Below, piece after piece: positions 35,232 to 46,800 of a DNA stretch of 64,000 bases; positions within the stretch are counted from its first letter, which is position 1; the number at the start of each line of letters is the position of its first letter. The translations under genes were made by a program, and so were the position numbers. The stretch is from Endomychus coccineus (Eukaryota > Arthropoda > Insecta > Coleoptera > Endomychidae), in assembly GCA_958510875.1 (NCBI GenBank), contig OY294070.1, forward strand, positions 8,494,001 through 8,558,000, given 5' to 3'. Below the pieces are notes generated by a model. The model was not told the DNA's origin. It was given only the letters and a program-made list of their open reading frames with translations, and ran no database searches.

Positions 35232-38200
35232 CTAAATGAATGTGTAATTCACCATGTAGATGGCCAAGCTCCATCCAACTATCAGAGTGAGTAAATTTGA
35301 TGAAGGATGTATTTCGTTTCCTCCGCCTCTATAATAACCTCTACAGTTATACATTCGATTCAATCTCATGACGTCCTTCCTGCTGAAACCATAACGTTGT
35401 CCAATTGAAGTTCTTTTCGTTGGATCCTTCAAATAAAAACAATGGGTATCTATTGGAAATGCTCTTAATTAAAATAAAGCTACACAGGGCAAAGTAAAAT
35501 ACAAAAAACATTTCATGCTAGAATCAATAGACAGAGTTTCGGTTATCCAGGTTGAACGTTGACAACACGTGTTTTAGTTCCAGAAAGCTGTTTCGGTCTA
35601 CTCATGCGCTCGCCAGTGGAACGAGGCAAACAATAAAGTCACTGATCAACCATCTCCAATAGCGATTACCACTTTCGAAAAGAATTGGCGAACTCTTGCA
35701 ATCGCGAGATTTCCATGAACATATTAGCTATGACCGGGGAAAGTGGGGAGCCCAAGGCAGCTCCCGAGCATTGTTTGTGAAACTTGCCATTGTACAGAAA
35801 ATATGTGGAAGATAGACAAAAATCAATTAACGGTAGTAAGTCCATTGACATATTTTTGGCAGGTAACAGTTGAGAAATCATGGGAAGGGTCTCTCGAAAG
35901 GGAACGTTGGTAAAGAGTGATTCGATGTCGTAGCTGACAAGCAAATCGTCAGGTTCAACTATTAGCGCTTGGAGTTTTTCGACGAAATAAAAGGAATTTA
36001 GGAAAAACTGTTGGAATTACCAACAAGAGGTCTGAGAATAGATGACAGATATCGAGAAAGTTTATAAGTAAGGGATCCGATAGTGCTGACAATTTGTCTC
36101 AGGAGAATTGAGGTCTCGTTTGTATTACGATTACCTTCGAGTTTCGTAATGAATAGATGTTATTTTTGACTGTGTGTAATTGTCCATTTTTTCTACCCCA
36201 ACCTCGTTTGTATATGATTTGGTACCTTTGTAATGATTGTGTCCATGCCATTTGTTGAAAATGCTTTCCTTGAGTAGTGCAACAGAGAATCATAGTCGTA
36301 TTCTAATCTAAAAACGCTTGCCTGGAACTTGTTGACTTTCCCAAAATTTCCTTCATGACCTACCGATCAAAATACGTGGAAAAATTAATGTGATCGCTAT
36401 ATGGAAAATTGATGGAATTAACTATCAAATTCCAACAGATTTTCATAAAAGATGACCAAATTCAATAAAACTCAAATTCAAAAAAAAACTGAAATATAAT
36501 GCCAGCCAAATGCCATCGGCAATACCACTGACATGAGGTTCTATTTTAGCAATTGTATGTCTTATGTTATTTTTTAGAAGTGCAATTGTGATACAGAACA
36601 ATTTTATCAAAATAGCAGGCGAGTCTGTCATGTAAACTTTACCTGTATTGTTGATGGGTTATTTGTTGTTGTCATAGCATAGACAACCTGAATTGTGATA
36701 ATGATCCATTAATCTATGGATCTCTCTCTCATCTAAATTATTGTAGGTGATTATGTTAGCTGCCAAAAACGTCAAAATATATCGAATCTGTTCTAAGCGG
36801 AAGAAGGGCTTCTGTCCAGGAGAAAAATACTCCGGAGGCGGCAAAGATCAATGAGCGTAACTTCAGTTAATTTGTGAAAGGACCAAGTATTAACGTTTTA
36901 CCTTCCTTAATATTTTCGAAAATGATAGTCACGTACGAATCCCTGTCCCAACGTTTTTGTTCATGATGAAATCCCACGGCATGCATCATCTCATGTATGG
37001 GTGTGCCAACGGTTTTAAAACATCTGGGTGCTAGTTTGAGATCTTGTTTGCCAAATTGTCTACCAACAAAAGACGAACAAGCCGTACCTGTAGACGAAAT
37101 TATCGATAGATAGTCTTTGTCATATCTATTTTTTCTTTTAAATCTGAACAATAAAAGAAAATGAGATTAAATAGTATAGTTACTTTTGCCATCAAGGTTT
37201 GTATTAAAAATATAAACTAACAATTACATCCTGAGGTTTACCGATTTAAAAGTTCAAACAGGTAATTCCATCTTGATACCATTCACAATTAATGTCCTAC
37301 TATCATGTTATTTCACAGCAGAAATAAAGGGCGTTATGAACATTTATATTTCCCTAGGGCATTATTGATTTATAACGCATCACATACAGTAACATAGAAT
37401 TACAAATAACCTTTATTAACATTTCAATATGATTTAATGTCAAACAAATGTCATAACAGCTCTCGTCAGTATCAAATAATCTTTGGTACTTTTTTAGAAT
37501 TCATAGATAGCAAATTAATCAATAGTAAATCTCGATGTTTTGTTTTTACCTTGAAATCCTGTATTTAAATGTAAATAGCAGATAGTAGGATATGAGACCT
37601 TGAAGGCAACACGGATGTTATAAGGACAGTAATCCTAATAACATCCTTGATACCCTTAAATTAGAGTATTGTTTGTATCGTTACTTGCTTATCAAGATAA
37701 CGGAAGTTGTCATAATAAATAAATATCATTTTACGAATGGGGATAACAAAAATTGAAAATGTCACATAGTGATCATTTCAAGATTACTGGAAGAATTTAC
37801 TATGACAGAATGTCGTTCTGTCGAAACTCAAATAGAGAAACGTCGACGAAAAAGAATCAGTTTTGGGAAATGTTCCTCACAAAAGACGTATCTGTTGTTT
37901 AATGTATCTGTCTATAGTCTGCAGACCAGACATAACTTATAGTGTGGTGGTTTATTTAAGATCTAGAGTATAGATGAAACAACCTTGCAGCTTTGGAAGG
38001 TTGTCCAGAGACTGAGTAATTTGGGAGGGGGAGGGGGGGGAAACATTGCATAGTCGCCTCGGGGGCTCGTGCCCTCGGGTGTGCCAGATTCTTACCGCCT
38101 AAAACCCCTCCTTCGTGAGGTTATATGCTTTAATGTTAAACCACAAAGAAACATACGTTCATTTAAAATTATAGGAAACTTATTCGTTATTTTTCAATAC

Positions 38201-39611
38201 CCTATTTAAATAATCGAATTTAACATAAACAAATGACTCACACCTTCTTTGGGATAAGATGAACCACTCCTATCTAAATTTTTTATAATACTGTGAGGGC
38301 CCTCAACTAATAAATCTGCTGAGAGAACCAAATTCAACTTACATACTTCAAATTTCAATTGTAGCATTAAATGTTCAACAATAATACTTGAACATATATA
38401 AATAAACACCTTCATTCTCATAAAAACACTGATCTCGTCTATCTAACCTTTTACAAAAAATTCGGATTCTTCATCAAAATACGTTTCCCTCACATATTTT
38501 GGTACCGTAAGTGAAAGAATTGCAGACATTTTATCGAAACATAATCTAAAACTTAGCTTTAAACCTCAAATAAATTGTCCTATTTTTTGTTCAATGCTAA
38601 AGATAAAACAAAGAGTTTGATAAACCTGGAGTATATAAATTAGTCGGTTCAGAGTGTGATAACTTTTTCATCGGTAGATCTAGTCGTAATATTGAAATTA
38701 GATATAAGGAACCAGTTGCGATATTTTAAACTTAATAAAACAGATTCATCACACTTTTCCAAATGTAGATGAAGTAAAAATTCTACATAACCAGAGGAGA
38801 GGTTTTAAATTAAACACATTAGACTCAATAGAAATTTACAAAGGTATTAAAAATATTGACAATAAAATTTTAAATGATCAATTAGATGTGTACCACAGCA
38901 TCCTGTTTGATGTCTTGATAACGTAAAAATAGTGTCGAAACTATAGTCATTTGTTTTATTTTATTATATCAAAAATAAATTTACATTTCTAATTGCAAAT
39001 GTTATTGATTTTAATGTTGAAAGAGACTGAATTCCTGATCTTTTTTCAGATTCATAGAACTGGCGAAGATTCATAGAACTTGGCATCTGCCAGTTGTCGA
39101 TATTTTCCAAATCTGCCTTTTTATGGGTCTGTTTGAAATTGTCCTAACATTATGTAATTGAAATTAATCTCATTGAATTAATACAAATACTATATTATTA
39201 CCAAGTTAGTAGTTATAATAAAAATAACTATCGTTACCTTATGCAAGTATGTTCATGAAAAGAATTCATGGCAGATCTTAAAATTTCTTTTTGTTTATCA
39301 TTGAATGGTCCCAATATTTCGTAAGGTACTACGGCTCTGTACCATTTCTGCCATTGTTGAATTACACCGTTACGATCTAATTTTATTTCTATATCTCCTT
39401 CAAAAAGATCACCAAGCTCCTCGGGGTTCACTGATTCTGATTCATTCCAAGACGGGGTTCTTTTGATGGACTTTCGAGACATTCCAGAGCTTATTATTGG
39501 TGTAGGCTGTACCGAACTATGCGCTATTTGTGTCTGTGCTACATAATTCATGGGATTTGCAGTTGATTTTGATATGAACAACATTAAAATAATTGACCAG
39601 ATCGTCCACAT
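35232..39611 (-). CDS. Astacin-family zinc metalloprotease, gene 2
   Basis: Exons: A 39238-39611, B 36902-37143, C 36226-36359, D 35232-35426; 314 aa, open throughout. A has a signal peptide (MWTIWSIILMLFISKSTA) and the FEGD aspartate switch. B has HEMMHAVGFHHEQKRWDRD. C begins GHEGNFGK and has the Met-turn region as SLLHY: the structural Met is replaced by Leu, as in gene 4. D ends IGQRYGFS...MYNC followed by the hydrophobic tail (LLTLIVGWSLAIYMVNYTFI). The zinc ligands and Met-turn Tyr are kept, so activity is possible but not assured. An AATAAA on the minus strand lies at 35153-35158. Intron C-D holds a Penelope-like RT fragment, and intron A-B another. A 24-residue in-frame extension upstream of the chosen Met is probably 5' UTR. 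Confidence 0.87.
35560..36110 (-). mobile_element. Penelope-like element RT fragment in gene 2 intron C-D
   Basis: The minus frame 35666-35944 reads VSYDIESLFTNVPF, then YFLYNGKFHKQCSGAALGSP and LSPVIANMFMEI: the finger and palm motifs of Penelope-type reverse transcriptase. The Tyr-Asp-Asp box and GIY-YIG domain are missing. The shared left junction (tgacaacacg.gttttagttc) also occurs at 44110 and 58640 in genes 3 and 4, so the insertion predates the duplications. Confidence 0.85.
37152..38450. other. Gene 2 intron A-B, ancestral intron sequence
   Basis: Co-linear with 50062-50415 plus 52795-53330 in gene 3 and 61960-63120 in gene 4 (for example the shared blocks with gataacggaagttgtcat and gtagtaggacat). 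A G-rich run is at 38020-38040. No gene is seen; it serves as the template for recognising later insertions. Confidence 0.6.
38455..38900 (+). mobile_element. Penelope-like element 3' remnant in gene 2 intron A-B
   Basis: Sequence with ttcatcaaaatacgtttcc and ttggtaccgtaa.tgaaagaa matches the plus-strand element at 53930-54240 in gene 3 and encodes the same segment (GTVSERIADILSKHNLK) followed by a degraded GIY-YIG region (SECDNFFIGRSSRNIEIRY). The position next to exon A is the same in both genes. Confidence 0.7.
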
Positions 39612-39614
39612 CCC

Positions 39615-39720
39615 AGGAATCTTTCTCAAAATGTACAATGCTCTATTCGGTATTTCGTAATTACTGACAATAATAATAGTCAAACTACAAAAGCCGACTT
39701 GACTAGGTTACATTGAGTTG
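39615..39720 (-). promoter_or_regulatory. Conserved 5' flank of the astacin genes
   Basis: The block read on the plus strand as ttactgacaataat.atagtcaaactacaaaagccgacttga lies just upstream of the start codon in genes 1 (30535-30580), 2 and 3 (54825-54870). On the minus strand it contains TTGTCAGT, which could be an arthropod initiator (TCAGT) or a 3' splice site for an upstream untranslated exon. Conservation across otherwise diverging flanks suggests a function; which one cannot be decided here. Confidence 0.35.
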
Positions 39721-40119
39721 TTTTACTATTCAAGGTGTTTCTGTGCTGATAATTACTCGTTTGAAGTGACATGGTTAAATGTGTAACATATCAAAATGTA
39801 TAATTTGATAATTCATCTTCTTGCTACTCATAAAAAAGGTTTAGCACATTCATTTGATATAAAACTGTCAATACTTGGAGAATTCGTCTTGTTGAATACG
39901 TTGGTTCGCATTGAGCTAGAATATTATCACTTGTATGCAACCCACAATATACAAGGCAAGGAGAAAAGTCCCTGAAAAATAAAACAGATGTCCCCACAAT
40001 CGAAAATTCCATATGAAAATTGTGGTGTACCGAGAACGCATTAAAAATTTCAGACTGATATGTCATTCAATTCCGTTTTGACACACATCGAAAGCAAGCA
40101 ACCTTGAAGATTTTTGCAA

Positions 40120-40606
40120 ACATGGAAAAAATTGAATTTTGCTTCTTGATCAAACATTATTTCTTGCGTGGAAAAAACATTACACAAACCAAAGCATCGC
40201 TTGTATATTATGGGGTCTTTTCACCATCGGTTGGAACGATTCACAAGTGGTTTGCTGATTTTCGTGTTGGCAGTATGACCACAAAGGACACCAAACGTTC
40301 TGGTCGTCCAATTGAGTTACAACGCCAGAAAACGTCGATAAAATCCATGATACGATATTGGACGATCGGCGAGTTAAAATGCACGGGATTGCCGAGGCTA
40401 TGGGCCTCTCAACCGAACGGGTTCGACACATTTTGCATTTTGCCAGTTAGGTGCCGCATTTGCTCTCTGTTGACAACAACCGCGACCCTGTGACAACTTC
40501 AAAGGAATGTTTGGCAATGTTGAAGCGCGATAAGAAGGACTTTTTGTGCCGTTTCGTAACACTGGATCCACCACAATACACCAGAGGATAAATAACAGTC
40601 GAAACA
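40120..40606 (+). pseudogene. mariner transposase remnant (N-terminal half)
   Basis: The frame from 40122 reads MEKIEFCFLIKHYFLRGKN, then IGTIHKWF-like VGTIHKWFADFR and RSGRPIE: the paired helix-turn-helix region of mariner (mauritiana/irritans type). After a frameshift it continues through the HILHF segment to FLCRFVTLDPPQ, where the first catalytic Asp region (VTVDETW) is already corrupted. It stops at about 40606, directly against an astacin pseudo-exon. The catalytic domain is absent. Confidence 0.8.
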
Positions 40607-40813
40607 GTGGAAAAGAATCCATGGCAGATTTTATTATTTCCATTTCTGTATCATTGAATGGTCCCAATATTTCGTAAGGTACTACGGCTCCGTAAGATTT
40701 CTGCCATTGTAGAATTACACCGTTACGATCTAATTTTGTTGCTATATCTCCTTCAAAAAGATCACCAAGCTCCTCGGGATTCACTGATTCTGATTGATTT
40801 CAAGACGGGGTTG
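40607..40813 (-). pseudogene. Orphan astacin exon A fragment
   Basis: The minus strand reads SESVNPEELGDLFEGDI, then YGAVVPYEILGPFNDTE...IIKSAMDSF, clearly an exon A copy. It lacks the signal peptide end and the terminal HTCIR with its splice donor. A TGG to TGA change lies just upstream of the alignable part. It is joined to the mariner remnant at ~40606 and to unrelated sequence at ~40814. It is not linked to exons B-D of its own. Confidence 0.8.
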
Positions 40814-40939
40814 AGATTACCGAAGTGAACATGTTCAAGAATAGAGTTGCTTTTATGTATGTAAAAATGACCAGAAAGATTTGGAATTACGTTTTATGTT
40901 ATTTTCTATTTTTGATATATAGAGCCTAAATGAACAGAC

Positions 40940-41690
40940 AATATCGGTTCTGATTGCCGATCTTAAAGTCTTAGATGCATTATAGTCATCTGGTTTAGCA
41001 TATTTTTTGTATTTATGACAATAATTTTACTTAAGTCTGATATTCCTTATTATGTTAGACGTGAACCAAGTTGGAAACTTGTTGATTTTCTTGGGGGAAG
41101 TGTATGGAACACATATTGTTAGCAAATTGGTAAGATGTTCATAGAACAATTGTACTGCGACATTAACATTGCTTGTATGATATAATACAGACCAGTCAAA
41201 ATCCAGTAGCAGGTTATAAAGTAATGGATAATTTGCCTTATTGAAAAGAATGATGTTAAAGGTACTTGACCGAAGTACTGAAATTTAATAAACAATGGAG
41301 GATGCTGCAAATCTTCACGCATTGAGCAAACATCTAGAATTCTATTGTGACTATTTAGACAACAATTGTACTGATTAAGATTGAAATAACTGAGCAGATT
41401 TTTGAAGTATGATAATGTAGAAGATTCAACTGTTACGTCAGATTTATACGAGGCATACTCAGTAATCTTGAAATCACCCAATAAAAACATAGAATAATAT
41501 TCTCCAAAGTCAAAGTTAATGAGAGCATCTAAAATTATTTCATATGTCATAGAGGAGATATTCGGTGAAATATATAGCAGCACCAATATATAAACATACA
41601 CGGCTTCCAATAATAAATTTGATAAATACGGTATCCAAACTAGGTATAAAAGAATGAATATTATTGAGATAGCAGAAAATTTACTATATA
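40940..41690 (-). mobile_element. LINE fragment B, endonuclease (APE) region
   Basis: The minus frame 41119-41610 reads ISSMTYEIILDALINFDF, then FLLGDFKITEY and LNQYNCCLNSHNRILDVC: an apurinic-like endonuclease with the LLGDFN motif (Asn to Lys). It ends at 41690, where the tail of a second LINE abuts. Partly degraded. Confidence 0.7.
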
Positions 41691-43615
41691 TAGCAAGTAA
41701 GTAAGTAAGTAAGTAATTTATTCATGCTAATATACAATGGTATTTGCACAAGTCTCACAACAAGGAATAAAAATTAAGACATAAATACAAGAAAATATTG
41801 TTAAAACTATGAAAAAGATACTTTAAAATAATTGTGTTATAAAACCTACATATTAACCACTACTTGCATGTAAATTAAAATGTAAAATTATAAAACAAAA
41901 TCACGTACCTATTTATGATTAAAAAACATTTGTTAAGAGGATTTAAATCACTATTTTTGTATATTATTATACTCCTCTACAGAATAGAAAGATTTTTCAA
42001 TAAAGTATTTTTTAAATTTATCTCTAAAATATCTATATGGTAGGGTAGCTTATTAAAAAATTTGAAACATAAATAGTTTGGACCGTTTTGGGATTTCGAA
42101 AGTCTGATGTATGGAACCCTTATATCTCCAGACTGCCGTGTTTGATATTCGTGAATGTCCCTGTTTAGGGTAACATTCCTAAGCTACTTAAAAGCGTAAC
42201 ATAAGCATTCAAAGATGAACAGAGATGGGAAGGTGAGAATACCCAATTCAGAATAACTTTTTTTACAATTTTCTCTATATCCCAATCCATCTATGATTCT
42301 AATTGCTCTCAGCTGCAACCTGAAAATGATATCCCCACCTGAACAGTAACCCCATGCTAATATAGCATATCTCATATGTGACTCACATAGCGCAAAGTAA
42401 GCCGTTCGTAGGATTTGTTTGGAAATAGTTTGAGAGAGGCTTCGAAGAACAAAAATATTTCTACTTAGTTTGAGAGCAATGTGTTCAACGTGTAGATTCC
42501 AAGTAAGATTTCTGTCAATGAGAACGCCCAGAAATTTTACAGGACCCGAATATTCATTCAAGATCATTTCATCCCTTCTTAGTGTAAATAACATCCTATT
42601 AGTTTTACTTTCATTCATACATGGTAAATTAGCATTGTACCATTCCAATGCTTTGAAAAGAATAATTTCACTTTTTTGTTGTACATCATGTAGGTTAGTC
42701 TTCTACCTGAAGTTCATTATCATCTGCAAAAGATACACACTCCGCCAACGAAATGTAGTTTGGAAAATCGTTTACATATATTAGAAAAAGTATTGGTCCT
42801 AATATAGGTCCCTGCGGAACTCCTATGGTTATTTTCTTCATTTCGGAACACTTTTTATTGTAAAAAACAGATTGATAGCGATCTTCTGGGTAAGATTTTA
42901 TTAATAATAATAATAATAATAATAATAAGGCAGCTTTATTCAAAAAATCCACAATGGGCAACCAACATGTCAAGTAAAATATAAAATCTAAAATATATGT
43001 ACATTATAAAAGAATAATTAGCTACAGAAACATATAAGATAAAGATATAAGCTAAACATAAGAGTCATATTATTAACAATAAATACAATATAATAATAAT
43101 ATGTTCTGTTTGTCAAAACCATACTTGGATAACTTTTGCAATAGAGTTTGATGAACAACACAATCAAAATCCTTAGATAGGTCTAAAAATAATGCTATGG
43201 AGAAATTGCCCTTTTCAAAGCAGTTTAATGTGGTTTTAACGAAGCGTTCAATAGCATCTGAGGTGGATAGTTTTTTTCTGAAGCCATATTGAGTGACGTT
43301 AAAGAGACTGTTACTTTCAAAGTAATCAACTATTCTTTTGTTTAGAACCTTCTCAAATATTTTCGATAGTACAGGTGATAAAGAAATAGGCCGATAATTA
43401 GACACAATCTATACAATAGCTAGTAATACACCACCTCCACAGGATAATTGTTGAAAATTGCGATCTCTTCTCAATAATTCAAAACTGAAGAATTAAGCCA
43501 TGTTTCAGAAAAAGCAATTAAGTCATAGCTTAAAGCAGATGAAATGTTGTATAGTACGCTAGTTTTAGAATTCAGGCCTCTGACATTTTGGTAATACATA
43601 TTGAGGTTTTTCACC
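41691..43615 (-). mobile_element. CR1/Jockey-like LINE with internal deletion
   Basis: In minus-strand order: the start of the endonuclease (MYYQNVRGLNSKTS, SETWLNSS; 43440-43615), a jump to RT (NYRPISLSPVLSKIFEKVL, LDLSKDFDCV; 43073-43405), an insertion, then GVPQGPILGPILFLIYVNDF and FADDNEL (42695-42870), the thumb region (42184-42648), and a 3' tail of (TTAC)n at 41691-41716. In LSKDFDCV a canonical Ala is Asp. Most of the endonuclease is deleted. It lies between astacin genes 2 and 3. Confidence 0.85.
42902..43100 (-). mobile_element. Nested LINE 3' end
   Basis: It interrupts the RT of the host LINE between YGFDKQN and SYPEDRYQSV. On the minus strand it ends ...AATAAAGCTGCC(TTATTA)n, typical of the 3' terminus of a 5'-truncated LINE tailed by a trinucleotide repeat. 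Confidence 0.7.
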
Positions 43616-43805
43616 GAAGGTATATGTTACTGATATATGGATTCTTATGCACTCATTCCTATGTATTTGTATTTACAAATTGACATTAAGCCAATCATGA
43701 TTATTTCTTCAATTTTATGTTGTGATATCTTTATTCCCAAGGTTTTTCTCAAAATAAAACAATATCTTGGTTAAATCTGTTGTTTTTATTAGCTATGAGT
43801 GTGTG

Positions 43806-46800
43806 CTAAATGAATATGTAATTTAACATGTAGATGGCTAAACTCCATCCAACTATCAGAGTGAGTAAATTTGATGAAGAATGTATTTCGTTTCCTCCGC
43901 CTCTATAATAACCTACACAGTGATACATTCGATTCAATTTCATGATGTCCTTCCTGCTGAAACGTTCACGGTTTCCAATTGTAACATTTTTCGTTGGATC
44001 CTTCAAATAAAAACAATGAGCATCTATTGGAAATTCTCTTAATTAAAAGCAAAGTGATATGCAAAAAACATTTGATGTTGGAATCAATACAATGAGTTTC
44101 GGTTCTCTAGGTTGAACAGTGACAACACGTCTTTTAGTTCTAGACAGCTGTTTCGTTCTGCTCATGCGGTCATCAGTAGAACGAGGCAAACAATGAAGTC
44201 ACTGATCAACCATCTCCGGCAGCGATTACCACTTTTGAAAATGTTTGGCGAAGCCAGATGTTCCAATACCATCATTCTCGTCGTTTTTTGAACATCTAGG
44301 TTCGCCTAACAGCTGCCTGAAATTAAAACCCGTGTTGTCAATATTCAAATTCTGTCTAAAGCTATACAAAGACAATAAATAGTATTAGAATAGTCCAGTC
44401 AACTTAACTATTTTCTGAGCCAAATTTTATTCAATTTTTTGAAGACATTCTTATGCCAATCAACGTTCTAAAAACAATGGTGGCATCACTGTTTTTTGGC
44501 TAAAACTAGTGCATTCGAATTTTTCTTAAAGGTTGGTGGTTATAGCCATAGGGAAAGATATTACTAGGTGAAGAGTTCCACAACTTCTATGATCGATAAG
44601 AGAATGAAGTCTCGTAGAAAGAAGTTCGGCAGGTCTCGAACTTCACAATGAAGGAATGACTAGTCTGAGCTCATCTAGTTCGCCTATCTGGAATCTCTCG
44701 TGGTGAAACAACAGACGAGATTTCTGAAGAACACCGACCATGGAAATATCTATAGAAAAGGAAGAGATCTTCAACCTTTCTACGATGTTCTAGAGAGGAC
44801 AATGAAATCGTAAGAATGACATCAATCGAACGAATAGCTCTCTTTCGGATAGAATCCAAGAGCTTCAGTAGTTTGACTGCACGTGTTGTTTCAGTGAGCC
44901 CTCTTATGATTCTGAGGTTATTTATTCTTAGCTTTATACTTTCTAAGACGTCCTTTTTCTTAAATTCATCTAGGGGGATTTTGAATTGTCTGTGAAGCGG
45001 AAGAGAATTCCAGTACTTTCTACTGAGTTCTGTTTCTTCTATTCTAAGGATTTCCTTCATAGTGTGCTTGTCTGTACCTCAGGAGGGTATCAGGTCTTAT
45101 GAGAGGCGTTTCAGCTCTCTTACGTCCAAGGGCGTCTGCCTGTTCATTTCCCTCGGTTCATGTATGTCCTGGAACCTAGTGGAGGGTCATTCTGGTTTAC
45201 ATTCATAAGGAGTTCAGCTTAGTTTTACAGAGAAACTATCTTTCAGCTAACTACGCTTAAGCTCAGCTCTTTTATAGCTGCTTGACTTTCGCAAGAAAGA
45301 TACTGGTGTATTTAGCTATGGGTTCGGAGTATTTTGTTTTCGGCCCGAAGACTCCGGCCCCCGCACCTTCAGCAGTTCTTCATCCATTGGTATACCAACA
45401 GATGGCTCCTTTCCTAACAGGTGAAAATTCTTAGCTTCCGGATGAACTCCGCGTCATAATAGCACGACTTGATGCAGACATTTCGCCAATCATTACAGGT
45501 GGTATCTTCAGGTGGCAAGGTTGATGGTTGAACTGAAACTGATTCTTCTGGTTTCTATAGCAGTATTTATTGTAGGAAAAAATCTTCACGCTACACAGTT
45601 CACTGCATTTATTCTGGTAGTTATTTCCATTATGGCACCTGACCCTGCCGTTGAATGATCATGTGCGAAGTGGAATTTTCGACGATGGGCTTCCAAATGT
45701 TGGGAATGTCATATGCTGAGTCACGGTTTAGATTATTCCGATGTTTTCTATCTCAATTTTTCGCTGATAGAAGTTTGGGGCTCGGGCTGGTATTTTAGTA
45801 TTTTCCAAAAAGGATTTGATGATTAGTGTCAAACTTGTGTTCCGCAAGTGCAGATCTACCGGTGTCATGAAGCCTTGTACAGCGCTCATGTTCCTTCACA
45901 CGAGAAGCTACTGTACGACCTGTTTCACCAATGTAGACTTTACCGCAAGAACAGGGAATGCTATAAACACCTTTTAAATGAAGAAGATGAGGGGAATCTT
46001 TGATAGGTTTGTAAAACTGAGATAGTTTTGGAAGTGTAGAAAACCGAGTAGAAATATTATGTTTTTCAAGGATTTTGGAATTTCGATCTGTTATTTCTCA
46101 ATATATGGAAGATATGCACGGATATAGCAGGCGGCGGGATTGTGGCTTGGGTTAATTCAAAGTTTTAGGTGAAGCGTATTTCTTTATAGCTTTTGGAATC
46201 TTATAAAGGGAGAAATTATTTGATAATAAGACAGATGAAAGATGTCTTAATTCTGATTATAAGAATTGGGTTTGGGATAAGCTGCCAGCTTTGTGGACAA
46301 AGGAGCTTATGACAGAGTGCTTTTGGGCAGGGTGGTGGTGAGTGTATCTATCGATGTGAGTGGGTTTTCGATACCCAGAATGTCCCAAAGTACCGTCATT
46401 CTGTCGACTAACTAATACATCTAGGAGCGGGAGTGAACTTTTCGATTCAACTTCCATGGTGAAAAGAATATTGGGATGTATTGAATTTGAATGATTGAGG
46501 AAGGGAACCAGATTTTAGCAACTGTGTTGCCAAATAACAAAAGTGTCGTCGACATATCTGAGCCAACATTTCAGCTTGAGAACAGATCTTCCTTAAAAGT
46601 TTCCATGAAGACATTAGCTATGACTGGAGAAAGTGGGGAACCCATGGCAACTCCCGAGGACTGCTCGTAAAACTTGCCATCGTACAGAAAAAATGTGCAA
46701 GATAGGCAAAGAACAACTAACGATAGTGAATCTATTGAAATGTTTTTGGCAGGTGACAGTTGAGAAATTATGGGAAGGGTGTCTGGAATGAGAACATTGG

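Noticed and set aside
39612..39683. Upstream in-frame Met extending astacin gene 2 by 24 residues
   Set aside because: The extension is not conserved in length in genes 1 and 3 and would bury the signal peptide; the Met directly before the hydrophobic core aligns in all copies.
41119..41610. 163-aa frame as a possible membrane protein gene
   Set aside because: It contains LINE endonuclease motifs (LLGDF, NSHNRILDVC) and lies next to other LINE pieces.
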